A stretch of 64,000 bases of DNA from Sanderia malayensis (Eukaryota; Cnidaria; Scyphozoa; Semaeostomeae; Pelagiidae), in assembly GCA_013076295.1 (NCBI GenBank), contig RQOL01000855.1:1426001-1490000 (forward strand). Reading direction: 5' to 3'. How positions within the stretch are numbered: the first letter of the stretch is position 1; every line of letters starts with the position of its first letter. A model generated the notes under the pieces. That model was not told where the DNA came from. It saw nothing but the letters and a program-made list of their open reading frames with translations, and made no database searches. Shown here piece after piece: positions 50,901 through 63,905 of the stretch. A program made the position numbers and the translations under genes.

Positions 50901-53900
50901 GAAGTTTGGCTTGAACTGATCAAAACAAAATCGATGAATCAAGCTGCTCTTTCCAACTCCAGAATCTCCAACAAAAACAATTTTATAAAGTCTGTTTGGA
51001 TTCTGAGGAGGTTCTTCTTCTTGTACTGGAGATAAAACAGTCTCCTAGCAAGGAAATTATAATATTTCACCCTTCATTACACACATAAATCTATAATCAC
51101 AAATAACCACACGAGTAGTGATAAAAAATAAATAATATATCAAGGAAGCATGAACAAAGTTGAGGATTTTCGCCTTCACTAACATTCAACTTATCAGTTA
51201 TGAACAAAAATATCAATCAACTATTAAAAAATTAAAAATAAAAACAGATGACTTACGGGTTCTGTTTGCTTCTGAAAACTTCTTGGCGAGGCTTTATCGA
51301 CTTCGTCAAAATAATCCTCAACCTTATTCGTGTATGGCTTTGCAAGATCATCAAGCATTGCCTTCAACTCTTGTTTACTTTGCTCCAAATCTTTGCCCTC
51401 TTCATTTATATTCGATGATACATGTCTGTCTGCTTCACTTTCAGTTGCGCTTAATTGATCCTCTGATACAACGACAATTTCCGTGCCATCTTGTACCTCG
51501 ACCTCTTCATCATTAAGAGGCTTGGCATCAGTATCCTCTCTTTCACTAATTTTATACTCCGTTGTGAGTTCGGCCTCCCTTGTCTCTTTAATCTCTTCTG
51601 GTCGTGCTGGCAAAGCTCTTCGTAATCTCGTCTTTTCGGGCCATGTTTTCGATTTCATAGATGCCATTGAACTGTCATCCTCACCACAAAGCATAGAGCT
51701 TCTTTCATATTCATCACCTAAGCGAATAAATAAAACCGTGCAGATACAGCAGTTGGAAATGCAGCCCCATATTCTGAAATCTAAATTTCGATAAATGCAT
51801 GTTTGATACACCAGAGCATGTTATTGCTTATGTAGAGGCCCACTCTACCCTTTTTCCACATACCGTCTGAGCGCAGTCGTCTTCTTCCATCATTATCAAC
51901 CCACATCGATTCCCCGTGTTCATTGACTGCTTTTATCAGCTTCTTTCCTTTATCGTGCTGATCTTCTTCATCAACTGAGTCCAGCCTCCTTTCGCGAAAT
52001 GTCCCCTCCGCGTAAGAGAGGCTCTCTTCACTTCCCCTGAACAGAAGGTGAAAACAGAAAGAAATCAATAATGATAAAAATAGAAGTAACTCTATGGTGA
52101 CAAATTTAAGTAGAAATAACGAGAATATATTGCTTAATCCTTAATATCTTTGCTTCACTATATTCAATACCGTTAGTTCAGCCATTGTCAAAAGCTGGAC
52201 CATTAGAAAAACGTTAAAAGAAAATTATTGAATCTTTTGATTAATAAGTTTCGTTATCCCAAACTGGAAAGACTTTAAGCTTATAATTAGTTAATCTACA
52301 TCTTTCTTTAAACTTACCAGTTGGGTTCAAAATAGTTTGACATTACAGAACCTTGTTTCTCGAGGCAATGTTTGTTTCTTAAAACGAAACAAAAAATTGA
52401 TGGCATTTTTAAGGTTGATCTAAAGCTATAATTTAATATAATTTATGACTCCCACAATTATTCAGAAAATCCGATAAATGTGAAATGAGAATAGAAGCGT
52501 TGATTACTTGTAACTACATTTGACATTTTAAGTTATTTTAATTGGATCGCTCCGAAACAATAGCAATAGAAAATGTTTTGGGAAATATTCATGATAATTT
52601 GAGGGGAGACTCACCTGAAAGACGAGGCTGAATTTAAACGACCTCGTTTTGAAGTTCCAAAGTAGCTGCTCAAAAGAGAGCCAGTCTTCTGCAATGGTCT
52701 TTTGCCCTCGGCAAATTTTAATTCATCATCCAAACTCGCAGTTCTATCAGCTCTCTGAAGGAAAGGAGCATCAAAATGTTCAAGATGCTACAGTAAGAAA
52801 AATGAGCTTTGATAAATGTTAGAAGAGCGTGAAGCATCAATGGAGAATCATACCATTTTGATTGATGCTTCGATTACATCTTTATCATCTCTCAGCTTCT
52901 GGTTCATCTCTCTGCATTGATTACACAGAAATAGAATTTAGCAAAGAATTTTCATAATCCAAGTACAGAATTCTTCCATAAATACATTTTAAAGAATTGA
53001 AAAGTTTGTCTTCACCGTAACATATCCAGCTGTCGCATTAGACTCTCGTGTTCTTTTTCGATTCCTTGAGTTTTCTGCATTGCAGCTCTGAATTAAAATG
53101 AAGAAATTGCAAAATAAACGATTTATCGCATACCGATTGAAAAGTAGCAGGTTTAATTACAATGAATGCTTACCTGATACGTTCCTGACTTTCACGATTG
53201 GTTGATTCTTGTAAACTGTTTACGTAATTTTTCGTATCCTCCAAACTTGAAATTGATAGATTTAATTGCTCTTCAAGGTCCAAGTTTTGCTAAAAAATCA
53301 AATCAAAAGCATCAACACCTACAGTAAAAACACCGCATATAAAAACCTGCAAATTTGGTATCCAATCTATTGTTAACAAACAATAGATAACTGCTTCTTT
53401 TATTGTTTTAAGCAGGAAAATTAGAGAGATTACAGTTGGAATGTATGTATAGATACAGACAAAGAAGAGTGGCGAATAGTCGATCTATGAAGAAAAAACA
53501 TGGCGTCCAGTTATCGAGAGCTTATTATCAAAAGCAACACCTTACATACCTTGGAAAGTGTAAGGTTCTCAGTTCTTAAGCTCTGTTCTTGTAGCTGATA
53601 CTCAATGATTTTGTCTTCCAACTAAAATCAAAAGTACTCAGTATTAAAAAATGCATTTCATCACATCTAAAGCAGCTGTTTTATCACAATTATCCGCAAG
53701 AAGAACTAAACTGCAATGCCTTTCATACCTGGTTTTGTCTTGACAGAATTCGATTTATCTGGTACTCCTTATCTTCAAGTTGTAATTCAAGCTCGTTCTT
53801 TATTATTTTTTCGTGCTTTCTTTCCTATAGTGAACAAATATGGTTATTAAACATATGAGAAATAAATTCCTTGCGTTTAAAGGCCTTTACAAACGAGAAA

Positions 53901-56900
53901 AACAAACCAGTTCGGTTATTCTTGACTTTTCGCTTTTTATCTGCTGCTCCATTTCTTCGTAAAGTTTTTGAATCTCCAAATCGTGCGACAATGACTTTCT
54001 GAGAATAAATATAACATCAATTAGACACTATATCATGACAAATAAACTATATAAGTGTATACATGAAGTGTCTCTTTGGAAAGAACATCAGTCCTCTATA
54101 TGGATTGCACTCCCTCTTGTCGTGATTTAACATGCATGAATCGCTTCTTATGAAATAATGAAGTAGCAAGTGCAAATAGGTAAATTAGACCAGCAAATCA
54201 AAACTGTTGAATCCACGCTTTGAGTATAGACTTTGAACACATCAATTAGAAAGTTATCGCATATTGCGTCCTGCATGTTTGCTTGAAGCTAACATTATCC
54301 ATTACAGTGAGAATTTATCACAATTTCTTGCTCAAACAGGACATTATTCAGTCGAGAACACATGTAGAATTTCGCAATGCAATGCAAACTTGAAATGTCG
54401 ACACACAATTAGCGATTCTGGTTGTTTTAAATTCATTAACAAAATATAAACAGGGAATTTGCTAACCTTTTCAACGTGTTTTCAAGATGGAGCGTTTCTT
54501 GTCTCGCTTTCTTCATTTCATTTGATATGTTGATAAGAAATTTCTCAAACTTCGTCAACGTCACAGAATCATTTTTGCGAAGTGCTTTCCACAGTTCTGT
54601 CAACTGCTCTTTTGTAAGTGTGCTAAAAAGAATAAAAAAGTAAAAAGTGTGCCAAATCAGAAATATTAGCAAATACGCTCGGACTTTGACCTAAAATTCT
54701 TATGCAACTGCAGCCCGACGTTAATACAACAAGTTCCCTAATCTTGGTCCTGTTCCACCGATCCTCAATTCCTGCGGTCCATTAATTATCGCTGAATAGT
54801 TCCGCAAAGTCATCGCAAACATTGTTATTGAAATTTTTGAGGAAAAAAGTTGCATCTTTTCAAAGATTTCAAAATCGCAATGGACATGTAATTTGCGCCT
54901 CGCTAGTCCCCCAAGGTTATCTGAGACAAATTTCTTTTACTCTTTTACACAACTCCTTCTTACAACAGAAGAATAATAAGAAATAATGAAGTAACCTACT
55001 CTGTTAAATATTCGTCGATATTTCCAATAACTTGTTGTGCACTTGAGTCTAGAAATTCTATTGATGCTTCTCTTTTCAATTTTTGATCCGAATTATTATT
55101 ACGTCGATTGAATGGCAAATCTGTCTCATCATAATCGTCGCTGTTAATAAATTGTGGACCAAGTAACTTTGCACCAGTTGTATCTTGCATCGTGTCTAAA
55201 TCATTTAAAAATTCACTGAAGCCTTGTGAAAACTCATAGACTGTAAGAAATCCATTATTATCCTCATCCAGTTTATCGAAGATTAAATTAACCTGGTCTA
55301 TTGATAATCTTAAGTCAGTAGTCAGCCTTATCAAATCCGACTTGGTTACATATCCCTTTGATCCTTTGTCGCATAGATCAAATAGTTCTCTCGACTTCTC
55401 CTGTCTTTTTATCATTTCCGGGTCACTAACTGTCTCATCTTCGACGCCAAGAAATAGGCCAAAGCCATCAATAAACTCATCAAGTGTGAGAAATTTATTT
55501 CCATCCTTGTCCAGCTTTGCGAATGCTGATTCAACTTGATCATTTGTCAAGGCAAGTTCTTTCGTCAACTCCAACAAATCATTCTCCGTGAGGAAACTTT
55601 TGTTTTCCTTGTCGCAAACTTTAAAAAGTTCTGTTGCTTTCTGCTTTAGCAATACTTTCAACTCATCTTGTCCATATTCAAAATAATCCATATCTGCATC
55701 TCTAGAAATACAAGTAATTGGCTCAGAATTAGATTTTGATAACTGCGTTGTGCTGATAAATCAACTGAAACGCATTTGTTTTTCGGGGAATGCCCCTTTA
55801 ATTAGGCCTGTGGGATATGCTTCGCTGCATTTGAGACAAAATATTTTCAAATCTTCGCACACTGATGTTGTGAAGGACTACAAAAACAATGCAAGAAAAG
55901 AAGCCAAAGGGTTTTGTCCTGGTTTTGTTTTATTTGCCAGCGATAAAACGTTTGTTTGTTCCCTATTTTTCTAGCTCAGACGAGACAAGCTTTCCTTTTC
56001 CTTAGATTTATTTGTTGATTTGCGTTCTGGCACAGAATGTAAATCTTTGAAATGCCCTTCAACCGGATGGTGCTCAGTGAACCAATGCTTTATTACAGCT
56101 TCTTGATTGGCCCTTTAACAAAAGTCTCTTGCGTAAGAAAATACAAATGACCTACAACTTACTGTTGCTGATTTGTTGAAACAAAACAATAAGTCAGCAC
56201 CGATTTGTTAAATGAAACAATATAACAATCAGAACAAATGCTATTTGGCGTGTTCAATGCCCAACCCACCACACCACGCACGAAAGCGAAGCGAAAGTGC
56301 GATTGATTTTTAAAATCTTTGTTTGCATAAACAACTAAATTATTTTCTTCCATAACTTAGGTTCACACGATCGTATTTAAAACTAGCTGTTAACATTGTT
56401 AAAATGAGTGCTGCTGTGATGTAACCAGGACTAAAGCATCTAGCATTTGATTAAATGCACATCAACAAGTTGAAATCTGAAGTCAGGATTTTCTGGACCG
56501 GGATTACTTTCAAAAAAACAATAAAACATGATGATGGTGCAAATGATGATACAATAGTTTTTAAGGCTTACTTCCGCACAGCTTTTCGATTCTGCTTGCA
56601 GGCATTCATTGTTATCATTATTTTTATTTATATTGGGTTGTGATGATGTTACGACGGACTAACATCAAAAGGATCGTTGCTACAGACTAGCAGCACAAGA
56701 ATTTCAAAAAGAAAACAAAAGTTGATTTTGTTAAATGACGCCACCATTACATCATCGCGTGGGTATGAATGAGGGCTCAATTTGCCAGGCCCAACCAAAG
56801 TACAGTAGCTTGGCCAAGCGTGCGTGTGTGATAATGTTGCCCTACAAATTTGTCAAGGTTCTACTTGGCTCTTTTAATCAAGGTAATCCAAAATTTGGAG

Positions 56901-59900
56901 ATACAGCTGGGAAACAATGTGTTTGTAATTCTGTGGCTGCAATTATTTTTTTCAACAGTGAAAAATGTTGCTCGTTGGAACAGCATAGATCTGGACATAC
57001 ACTTTTTTTTTTAATAAGCAACCGCTCAATAAGCAACTAGGGCTGGATTGACCCTAACATTAAGCAACTCGAGGGCTCAATTGAATTACTGTTAGCAACT
57101 TTCATGTTGTTTGGAAAATGTTTGGTTCTTCTATTTTTTACGTTGAAGTTCTTGATTAACATGTTTACACTTACTGACTAAGTCTTGTGTTGTAGGCATT
57201 ACAGTTGATGATTTTGACCCACGAACTTAGGAGTGGTACCCGGGGACAGGAGAGGCTGTTATAAGTACAAACCATTTTAAGCAACTTTGAGGGCTAAAAT
57301 ATCCAAAATTTTAAGCAACTTTCAGGGCTGGACCAAAGTCTAGTTGCTTATTAAAAAAAAAAGTGTAGTACTTGATAGAGACGATGAAATTTATAAAAGT
57401 TTGAACACAGATAAATTTCTTTCTGTACTTGATATTCCATAAAATATTGTTATTCAAAATTCAAAAATAACTTTGCACATGCTTTCAAATATCACAGGAG
57501 TACTTTTTGCCCCTCAAAGTTTAGGATTCACTGATCAAGGCTTCCTGCAGCACAGGGATGTTGGCTCGGGATGATTCGCTGACCTTCCACTTTGTTAAAC
57601 TTGAACGTGAGACTGGGTTGATTTTCGTTTGCCATTTTATCATGATTGTATTGTATTACTGAATCATGGAGCAATAGAAGAGTATCTTTTTTGTTTAACA
57701 TTCTTAAAAATTTACAGGAAAGTAATGGCTTGTTGTCCATTGTTATTTTTCCATTTCAGTTCACATAATAGAGTAGGACATATGTAGAACGCAAATCTTA
57801 GGATAGTGTATCCCTTGTTTTCAATTTGTTTTGCCATTCCGCCAACGCAAAACCGTAGTTTCGTGCGACGCTGTATAATTATTTATGTCCTCGTTACTTC
57901 ATAATTACTTCGTCACTATTATTATTCAAATTTCAACTATACTAAGACTTTCCTTCGTGAGGCACGGTATGGGCATAATATATAGTATACAATGTGCACA
58001 AATGTTGCTTTCTTCCACATGTATTTTGAACATTTTCAAAATGACACGCTGCTCTATTTTCTAGCGCGCCGTCCCAAGCCTTAAGTGTTGGATATAAAAT
58101 TCTAAAATGATCAGCAATTAACAAAATTATTTATTATTTAGTACTTGCTGTTGTCTTCAACATAACATCTCCCATCACAAAATCACCTATTCGGTTCCTA
58201 TATAATATGGCAATTAATGATGAGGAAAAAACTAACATGGAAAGACAATTTGAAACCAATTATATGTAATTGTGTCATGTTTACTTCAGAGAACTTTAAA
58301 AATGACTGGTTTCGTATTTCTTCTAGTAATTACTCCCTTGTTACACTTACTTTAACTTAATTAATCATCGACCAATAACAAACAACTTACGAGAAACGTA
58401 GCAATTATTTTTGCTTTAAAATAATTTTTTTCAAGACTTTTCTGAAGAGAATATGACAACCCATGCTGTGTGATATAAAAATTACTCACATTTCTTCAAT
58501 TTCTTTCTCTAGAAATGATATTGATAGACAAAAATCCTTTTTTATTCAATTTGCAAGAGAGTATGAGTTCTGTTTTTATGTACCCCTGCACTCTCCTCTC
58601 CACTTTTTTAAAAATATTATGCCATAAAAAACAGACAAATAACTTGCTATTTGGAACTGTTAATGCACAAACTGTTTGCCCTCACTCTCTATAATCTGCT
58701 GTTGCTGTATAATGAATGCTACTTACCTTAATTGCGTGGACTTCAACGTGCGAATATATAAGTCAGGTAGCAGGAGGAGTTAATGCCCAATTAACGTAGG
58801 TTTTATCATTGAAGATTACATCGTTACATTAAAATTAGCATGTAAGCTATATATAAAACAAGGGGATAGCTCATACATTTCAAACTGGTGACAGATTCCA
58901 AAAATCCAATTAAAACTACACTGAAACTAACCCATTATTTCAGCCAATTATAGTTGACGATTCTAATACTTCATCGTCAAAGCAATTTATTGTAAATATT
59001 TCTGAGCTGCAGCAATGGCTTTACCTTGAACTTACACGAAAAATATCAAACAATTGAACCTTTTTACAGATCAAACTTCGAATAATCTATTTTTACCATT
59101 TTCCCTTCAAACTCGTGGCAATGTATCTGCGCCAAAGAAAAGTGCTTTTTAAAATATATTCAACTGAGCAATGCCAAAACAATATGCCACCATGTCCTTT
59201 TTTCTAACAATCGTGTATACAGTTTGTTATAAACAGCGATGTATTTTTCTCAGACAAACGTGCAAATGATGAGATTTTATAAATTTCAGAAAATATTGAC
59301 TCAGCTGTCCAACCAAGACCCAAATAACGCCAGCAAAAGTATCAGCATAAGCTAAGGCCATTTTCTAAGCTGAACACACACTAGCAAGCATTTATTTCTA
59401 ATTCTACTAAAAATATGGTAAAACTTCAGATTATATTTATACACCTACCCGCTGTCAATAGCCTCGTCTTGAATATTAGTGAAGACTTCTTCTTTAATAT
59501 CAACAGTCTCGTTTTCACTATCATTTGTCAAGATGCTTTCAAGTCCTTGATTGAAATCTTGAAACGTCATAACTGTGACACCTTTCTTGTAAAGATGAAG
59601 GAATATCTCTTCGATATCGGCATCAGTTAACTTCAACTCGTCTGCTACAAGCTTCAAGTCTTGCTCCGTTATGAATCCTTTACCGTCTTTGTCAATCAAA
59701 TCAAACAACTGTGATGATTCAGAAAACTCATTATGCTGAAATTTTTCACTTGATACCTGAGCGTTGCCAAGAAATATATCGAAACCCGACACAAATTCAT
59801 CCAAGCTCAGTGAGCCATTTTTATCTTTATCCAAAAAATAAAAAGCATTGTTAACTTCTTCCTCACTTAAAGCTATCTCCTTCTTAAGCCTCATCAGCTC

Positions 59901-60011
59901 TTCACGTGTTACAAACCCCTTATGGCCTTCATCACATAAATCAAAGAGTCCTTTGATTCTTGTGCTTAATCTTTGCTGATGAGTAGTTGTTCGCTGCTCT
60001 AAGTGATACAT
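47949..60011 (-). CDS. EF-hand/coiled-coil/Rab GTPase, RASEF-CRACR2A family
   Basis: Eighteen exons join in one frame of 1111 residues: 59449-60011, 55000-55701, 54467-54622, 53908-53998, 53729-53824, 53550-53621, 53174-53289, 53016-53087, 52854-52911, 52615-52754, 51864-52036, 51257-51717, 50888-51044, 50389-50470, 50175-50289, 48757-48864, 48599-48675, 47949-48045. The first two exons each encode four EF-hand-like motifs (good loops 'DKDKNGSLSLDE', 'DEDNNGFLTVYE'). A coiled coil follows, with 'KLYEEMEQQIKSEK' very like CRACR2A, then a disordered linker, then a Rab domain: GDSGVGKS, TIGVDF, WDTAGQER, NKLD, SAK. The tail ends KKKKCCNR, a CC-type prenylation site. Human relatives have two EF-hands and act in Ca2+-linked vesicle traffic. 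The first exon could instead be an alternative start. Confidence 0.88.
48168..48470. repeat. CTCTCTAATAAGCCCC minisatellite (reverse orientation)
   Basis: About 300 bp of 'ctctctaataagccccctct' and 'ctattaagccccat' units in the last intron of the RASEF-like gene, starting 'tactgtaaaaactctattaag'. This is the reverse complement of the repeats at 1995 and 45735. Confidence 0.9.
48957..50070. repeat. 194-bp tandem repeat in RASEF-like intron
   Basis: Five nearly identical copies with exact 194-bp spacing ('atccggtctct' at about 48961, 49155, 49349, 49543, 49737), plus a diverged sixth from about 49920. Each has 'acattttcgaaaaatgtttc', a palindrome around TTCGAA. No coding capacity. Confidence 0.95.
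50545..50760. repeat. ATCGATTGAATCATTGCTCA tandem repeat
   Basis: About nine 20-bp units, alternating 'atcgattgaatcattgctca' and 'atcgattcaatcattgctca', in an intron of the RASEF-like gene. The ATCGAT core is palindromic. Confidence 0.85.
55702..59448. other. Large intron between the two EF-hand exons
   Basis: Lies between the duplicated EF-hand exons. It contains the TA-flanked MITE at 56999-57366 and short frames without support (for example 55750-55974, 56735-57040). A promoter for a shorter transcript starting at the second EF-hand exon could be here, but none is identifiable by eye. Confidence 0.5.
56999..57366. mobile_element. Mariner-like MITE with long T-run termini
   Basis: Inverted ends 'ACACTTTTTTTTTTAATAAG' continuing 'CAAC' (left) and their complement ending 'AAAAAAGTGT' (right), with TA at each boundary. 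The inside contains several 'taagcaact' motifs in direct order. 368 bp, no ORF. Confidence 0.85.
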
Positions 60012-61479
60012 GACGTCTGCCCAATAACTGGCTCTGGTGGCTGATTTAGTTGTTTAATATAATACCTACAAGAAAATAAAAACAAATGGTCAATGTTATA
60101 GATACGAGTTCCCAGAGCGTTGTATGAAAAATCATTATTACTTCTTAGTTAATTAATTAATTCATTATAAATTCCTATTTATTACTAACCCTTCTTTCGT
60201 CTTCTATCTGTTTGCTAGCATAGTAATATTGCAAAAGAGAAAATAAAAAACAACAAAATACGAAGTGTTCGCTTGCCAGTTGAGCAAAAGTAATTGTCTT
60301 TCCATAATTCTTCAGAAATAGCAAATGCACCTCACTATACAACTATAACAGGTAGCCTATAGAATGAAAAAATCACTGACATAAACATTTGTTTAACATT
60401 CTTTTGTCTCCATGTCAAATATAGTATGCTTTTGTCATAAAAAACATGAGAATAAAACACAGGTTAATTTCCATGTCACCCCGTCTTTAGACACGAATTA
60501 CGAAAGAAACATCTTCACGAACTAATTTTGTTACGGGGGGTGCTTCACACAACACCTGAAGAATGGACGAAAATTCTCATTAAACAAACGGTGGATTAAA
60601 ACCGGGAAAGATGTCTTGTAAATAACCTGAACAGTTTTCCATGGTTGACTTTAAGACTATCGACTTTCTTCGTTGTAAATAGCGATGTCGATACTAATAT
60701 AAAATTGATGGAATAAATCAGGTTGATAGCATATAGATAAAATCGTAAGAAAATACAAAAAAGTAATCAACGTCACGTAGTGATATTTTGATTAGGTTTT
60801 TTCCCGCCACTTTCACCTGTCCATGCTTGCACAGCTGTTAGAATTGTCATGACAACACATACATTGACGTCGCTATCATAATTTTCTGTCAAGAAACTTC
60901 TCATTGAAAATCAATCAGTCTGCAATATTTCGTTAATGGTGGACAAAAAGAATGAACATGTATATTATAAACATTGTTCCCTTATTCATTTACAAAACAC
61001 ATCCATGCATAGAAATTCTAAATTAAACATTTGTATAAATCGTAAAGCTGAAACTATTTAAATTTCATGTTAAAAACCATCAATAAATAACGTAAAATTT
61101 GCGAAGAAGTTTGCTTGTGCGTTTCATAATTTAAGAAAAATAAGCAAACCAATATTTGAAAAAATTAAAATGAGTGTTCTTGCCAATGTGCAGTTTTGTC
61201 AAAATGTTTTGGTGGATTGTTTTAATGTATAAAATTAATAATATTCCGTAAAACTTAACACTTTAGCAAAAATGCTAAAATATATAAGTATAGAATGTTA
61301 CGAAATCATGATTCAAAAGAACATGAAATCTAGATTTAAAATTTGTCCCCACGATATTCAAAAATATCCATTTCGAGCTAAGCATTCATTTTATACAGGA
61401 GACCAGGTGTCTCTTTGTGCCCCAAACTGAATTGGACGCATATTTGTAGGAGCATATAAAAGATTGGTTTTACAGACCT
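60012..61479. other. 5' region of the RASEF-like gene and 3' flank of its paralogue
   Basis: On the minus strand an acceptor (tttcttgtag, 60068-60077) lies about 56 bp before ATG 60011, and an in-frame taa follows it, so the ATG is the true start. An untranslated exon or a spliced leader must join there. No other gene recognised. Confidence 0.6.
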
Positions 61480-63815
61480 TTAGCAACATGTTGATATCTT
61501 CCCCTTTGAAATGTTCAGGTATTCTTGATCAAATATTTTCACGCTTTCCTCTTTGATAATAACTGTATCCTCACGCTCGAAAAGTATTCTAAAAAATAGT
61601 CAGAAAATCAAATCAAATCAGGATTAGAGTCAGAGTCAAAATGACATTCAGAATCAAATCCACATTTAGATATTTAAATAAAGTTTTTCTGTCAAGGAAA
61701 ATATTATTGTTGGAGACTCGAATTTGGAAAAGTAAGCAGTCAAAAAAGCCAAAAGTAAATATTACATACCCTGCTATTAATTCACACAATTTCACAACAT
61801 TATCTCCGTTTTTTGCACTTGTCTCCAAGAAAATTGCATCATTGTCCTGAGAAAACAAAAATAAATAGAAATAATTAGCTGAAATGATTCTAATTGCTCA
61901 CGATAGAAGAACTTCGTGATTATAAACCCTTCTTAAATAATCGAATCAAGTGTGAACAATTGTAAACTGAAGTAAAACTAACCTTAGCTAATTTGATTGC
62001 ATTTTCTTCTTTCACCTGGCGTCGATGATCTAAATCTGTTTTGTTTCCACAGAGGACAAGAAGAACATTTTCATCTACATATTCCTGGGAAGGAATGGAA
62101 ACATTGGTTAAGTAGCCCTCACGAATGGAATAAAACAGGGAATAAATGGCATAAATGTATCACCGAGGAGCAAAAGGCACCTATGTAAGAGTATGCAGTA
62201 TATACTCGTGAAATAACACATAAGCAGGTAATACTGTTAATGTACAATGTATAATGTATGAACATGAATGTATGAATATATAGTGTATGGCAAATAACGT
62301 ACAAAGATTGTTTTGATCCAACTTCTTATGCTTGTAAATGAGACATTTTTAATTAAGTCGTAAACAAGCACAACAACATCCGCTTTGCGAAAATATGAAG
62401 GAGGCAAACTGTTAAACCTGGAATTAAAATAACAAACAAATGAAGATAACTACAAGTAAAATAAACAATTAATAAAAAAGAATGAGGTAAATATAAGTAC
62501 AATAATACAAAAAACAAACGACATTTATGATCAAAGTACAATAATCTACAATGGTCTACAATAGGGTATAACAGCTTAATATTCAATTCAAAAGCTTAAC
62601 ATTGGCATAATATACAGAACATAACACAAATACAATGACATACCATCACGACAACACTAGGACAACACTAAGACAACACTGAGTGCAGCTAACGATGGTA
62701 CAAAGAGTCAAAAAACAACAGACAGAAATAAATAAAGGAGAAAGGAAAAAGCAAGAAATAATAGTCATGTTAGTAACATGGTGGTTTATCAGACTGTTCA
62801 GTGCATTATTTGACGGTTTTGCTTTTGTTTTATCGATTAAAAATGACGTGACGGAGAAATTATTACCTGTATATTAATTTGTGTTTTGAACCTTCAGCTT
62901 TTAGAACGTAAGTACACCTTAAAAATCGAATTAAATCAATATTAGGAAGCCAGCGGTTATGTGATTAGACACTTGCGTTGCTTAACGTCAACAATTAGTC
63001 ATAATATCAAGAATTGCTATTATGTTGTACCGTCAGGAAACACAAAAACCATATCAATGTTATTGTTAGTTTGTTGTGTTAAACGTTTTGCTCAGCCAAT
63101 TATATGACAATGCAATATGAATCTCTTGTTAGAATGTTATATGTTGTGTATATGTGCTTGCGTATGTGTATGAGTGGAAGGGTAGGGATGAGATGAAGTG
63201 GTTTGACAAAATTTGATAAAAGTAACTGAGAAATAAAAAGAGACGGTAGAGGTAAGCAAAAGTAAGAAATACTACCCTTTGAGACTCCAAACCGAGACCT
63301 CTTTCGACTAATTGATGATCAACCATTCTCACAACACTCGAGAAACTAAAGTTATGCCAAAAGACACCTTGATATCGCATAAAACTTCACTGCCAATTGA
63401 CTATTGTGGTATATGCTTAAGTCATTGGATAACTAAGGGAGATAGTAAATGTAAATAAAACAAAATTTATACCTTTCCTGTCCTACGGTGTCCCAAAGAT
63501 TCAAAGTCAAGCTTTGCTTGCCAACTGTGACTATTTTTCTTTGACAATCAGGAGCTAAAAAGCAGAAACGAATATCGGTGTGATTGAGACGTGCAGACGT
63601 CAGAGAAAATCTCTGTTCATGAAGCTTTGAAGCATATGATATATGGTAATACAATGGTTTTAATTACCGGAGGTTGGTACCCGCTCATTGTCGAAGGTTC
63701 CTTTGCAAATCTTTCGAATGATGCTACTCTTTCCAACACCCGCATCACCAATGAAAATTACCTTATATTCATTGCCAATTGGAGTTACCGGCTTCAAAGG
63801 CATGGGCTTTGAAAC
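61480..63815 (-). CDS. Rab domain of a tandem RASEF/CRACR2A-like paralogue (5' end outside window)
   Basis: Six exons: 63668-63815, 63473-63554, 62303-62417, 61983-62084, 61770-61846, 61480-61588; 210 residues plus stop. P-loop GDAGVGKSS, 'LWDTVGQER', 'YFRKADVVVLVYDL', 'GNKTDL', and 'ETSAKNG' identify a Rab-type GTPase. Splice phases match the neighbouring gene, and three exon sizes (82, 115, 77) are identical. The C-terminus STCC is a two-cysteine prenylation site. Switch I reads 'VPTSAPDCQRK' where other members have 'SATIGVDFQVK', so the invariant Thr-x-Gly is missing, and WDTAGQ has become WDTVGQ. EF-hand and coiled-coil exons would be beyond 64000. Confidence 0.9.
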
Positions 63816-63905
63816 CTGAAATGTAAAAAAAACATAAAAACTATCTGCATTACTACATCATATGGCAAACTTGATAACAAACTAGCAAACTACACAAAAT
63901 AACTA

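Noticed and set aside
59449..60011. Stand-alone calmodulin-like gene
   Set aside because: The frame ends in a strong donor in the same phase as the next EF-hand exon, with no stop after the last EF-hand; it is better read as the first exon of the large Rab gene.
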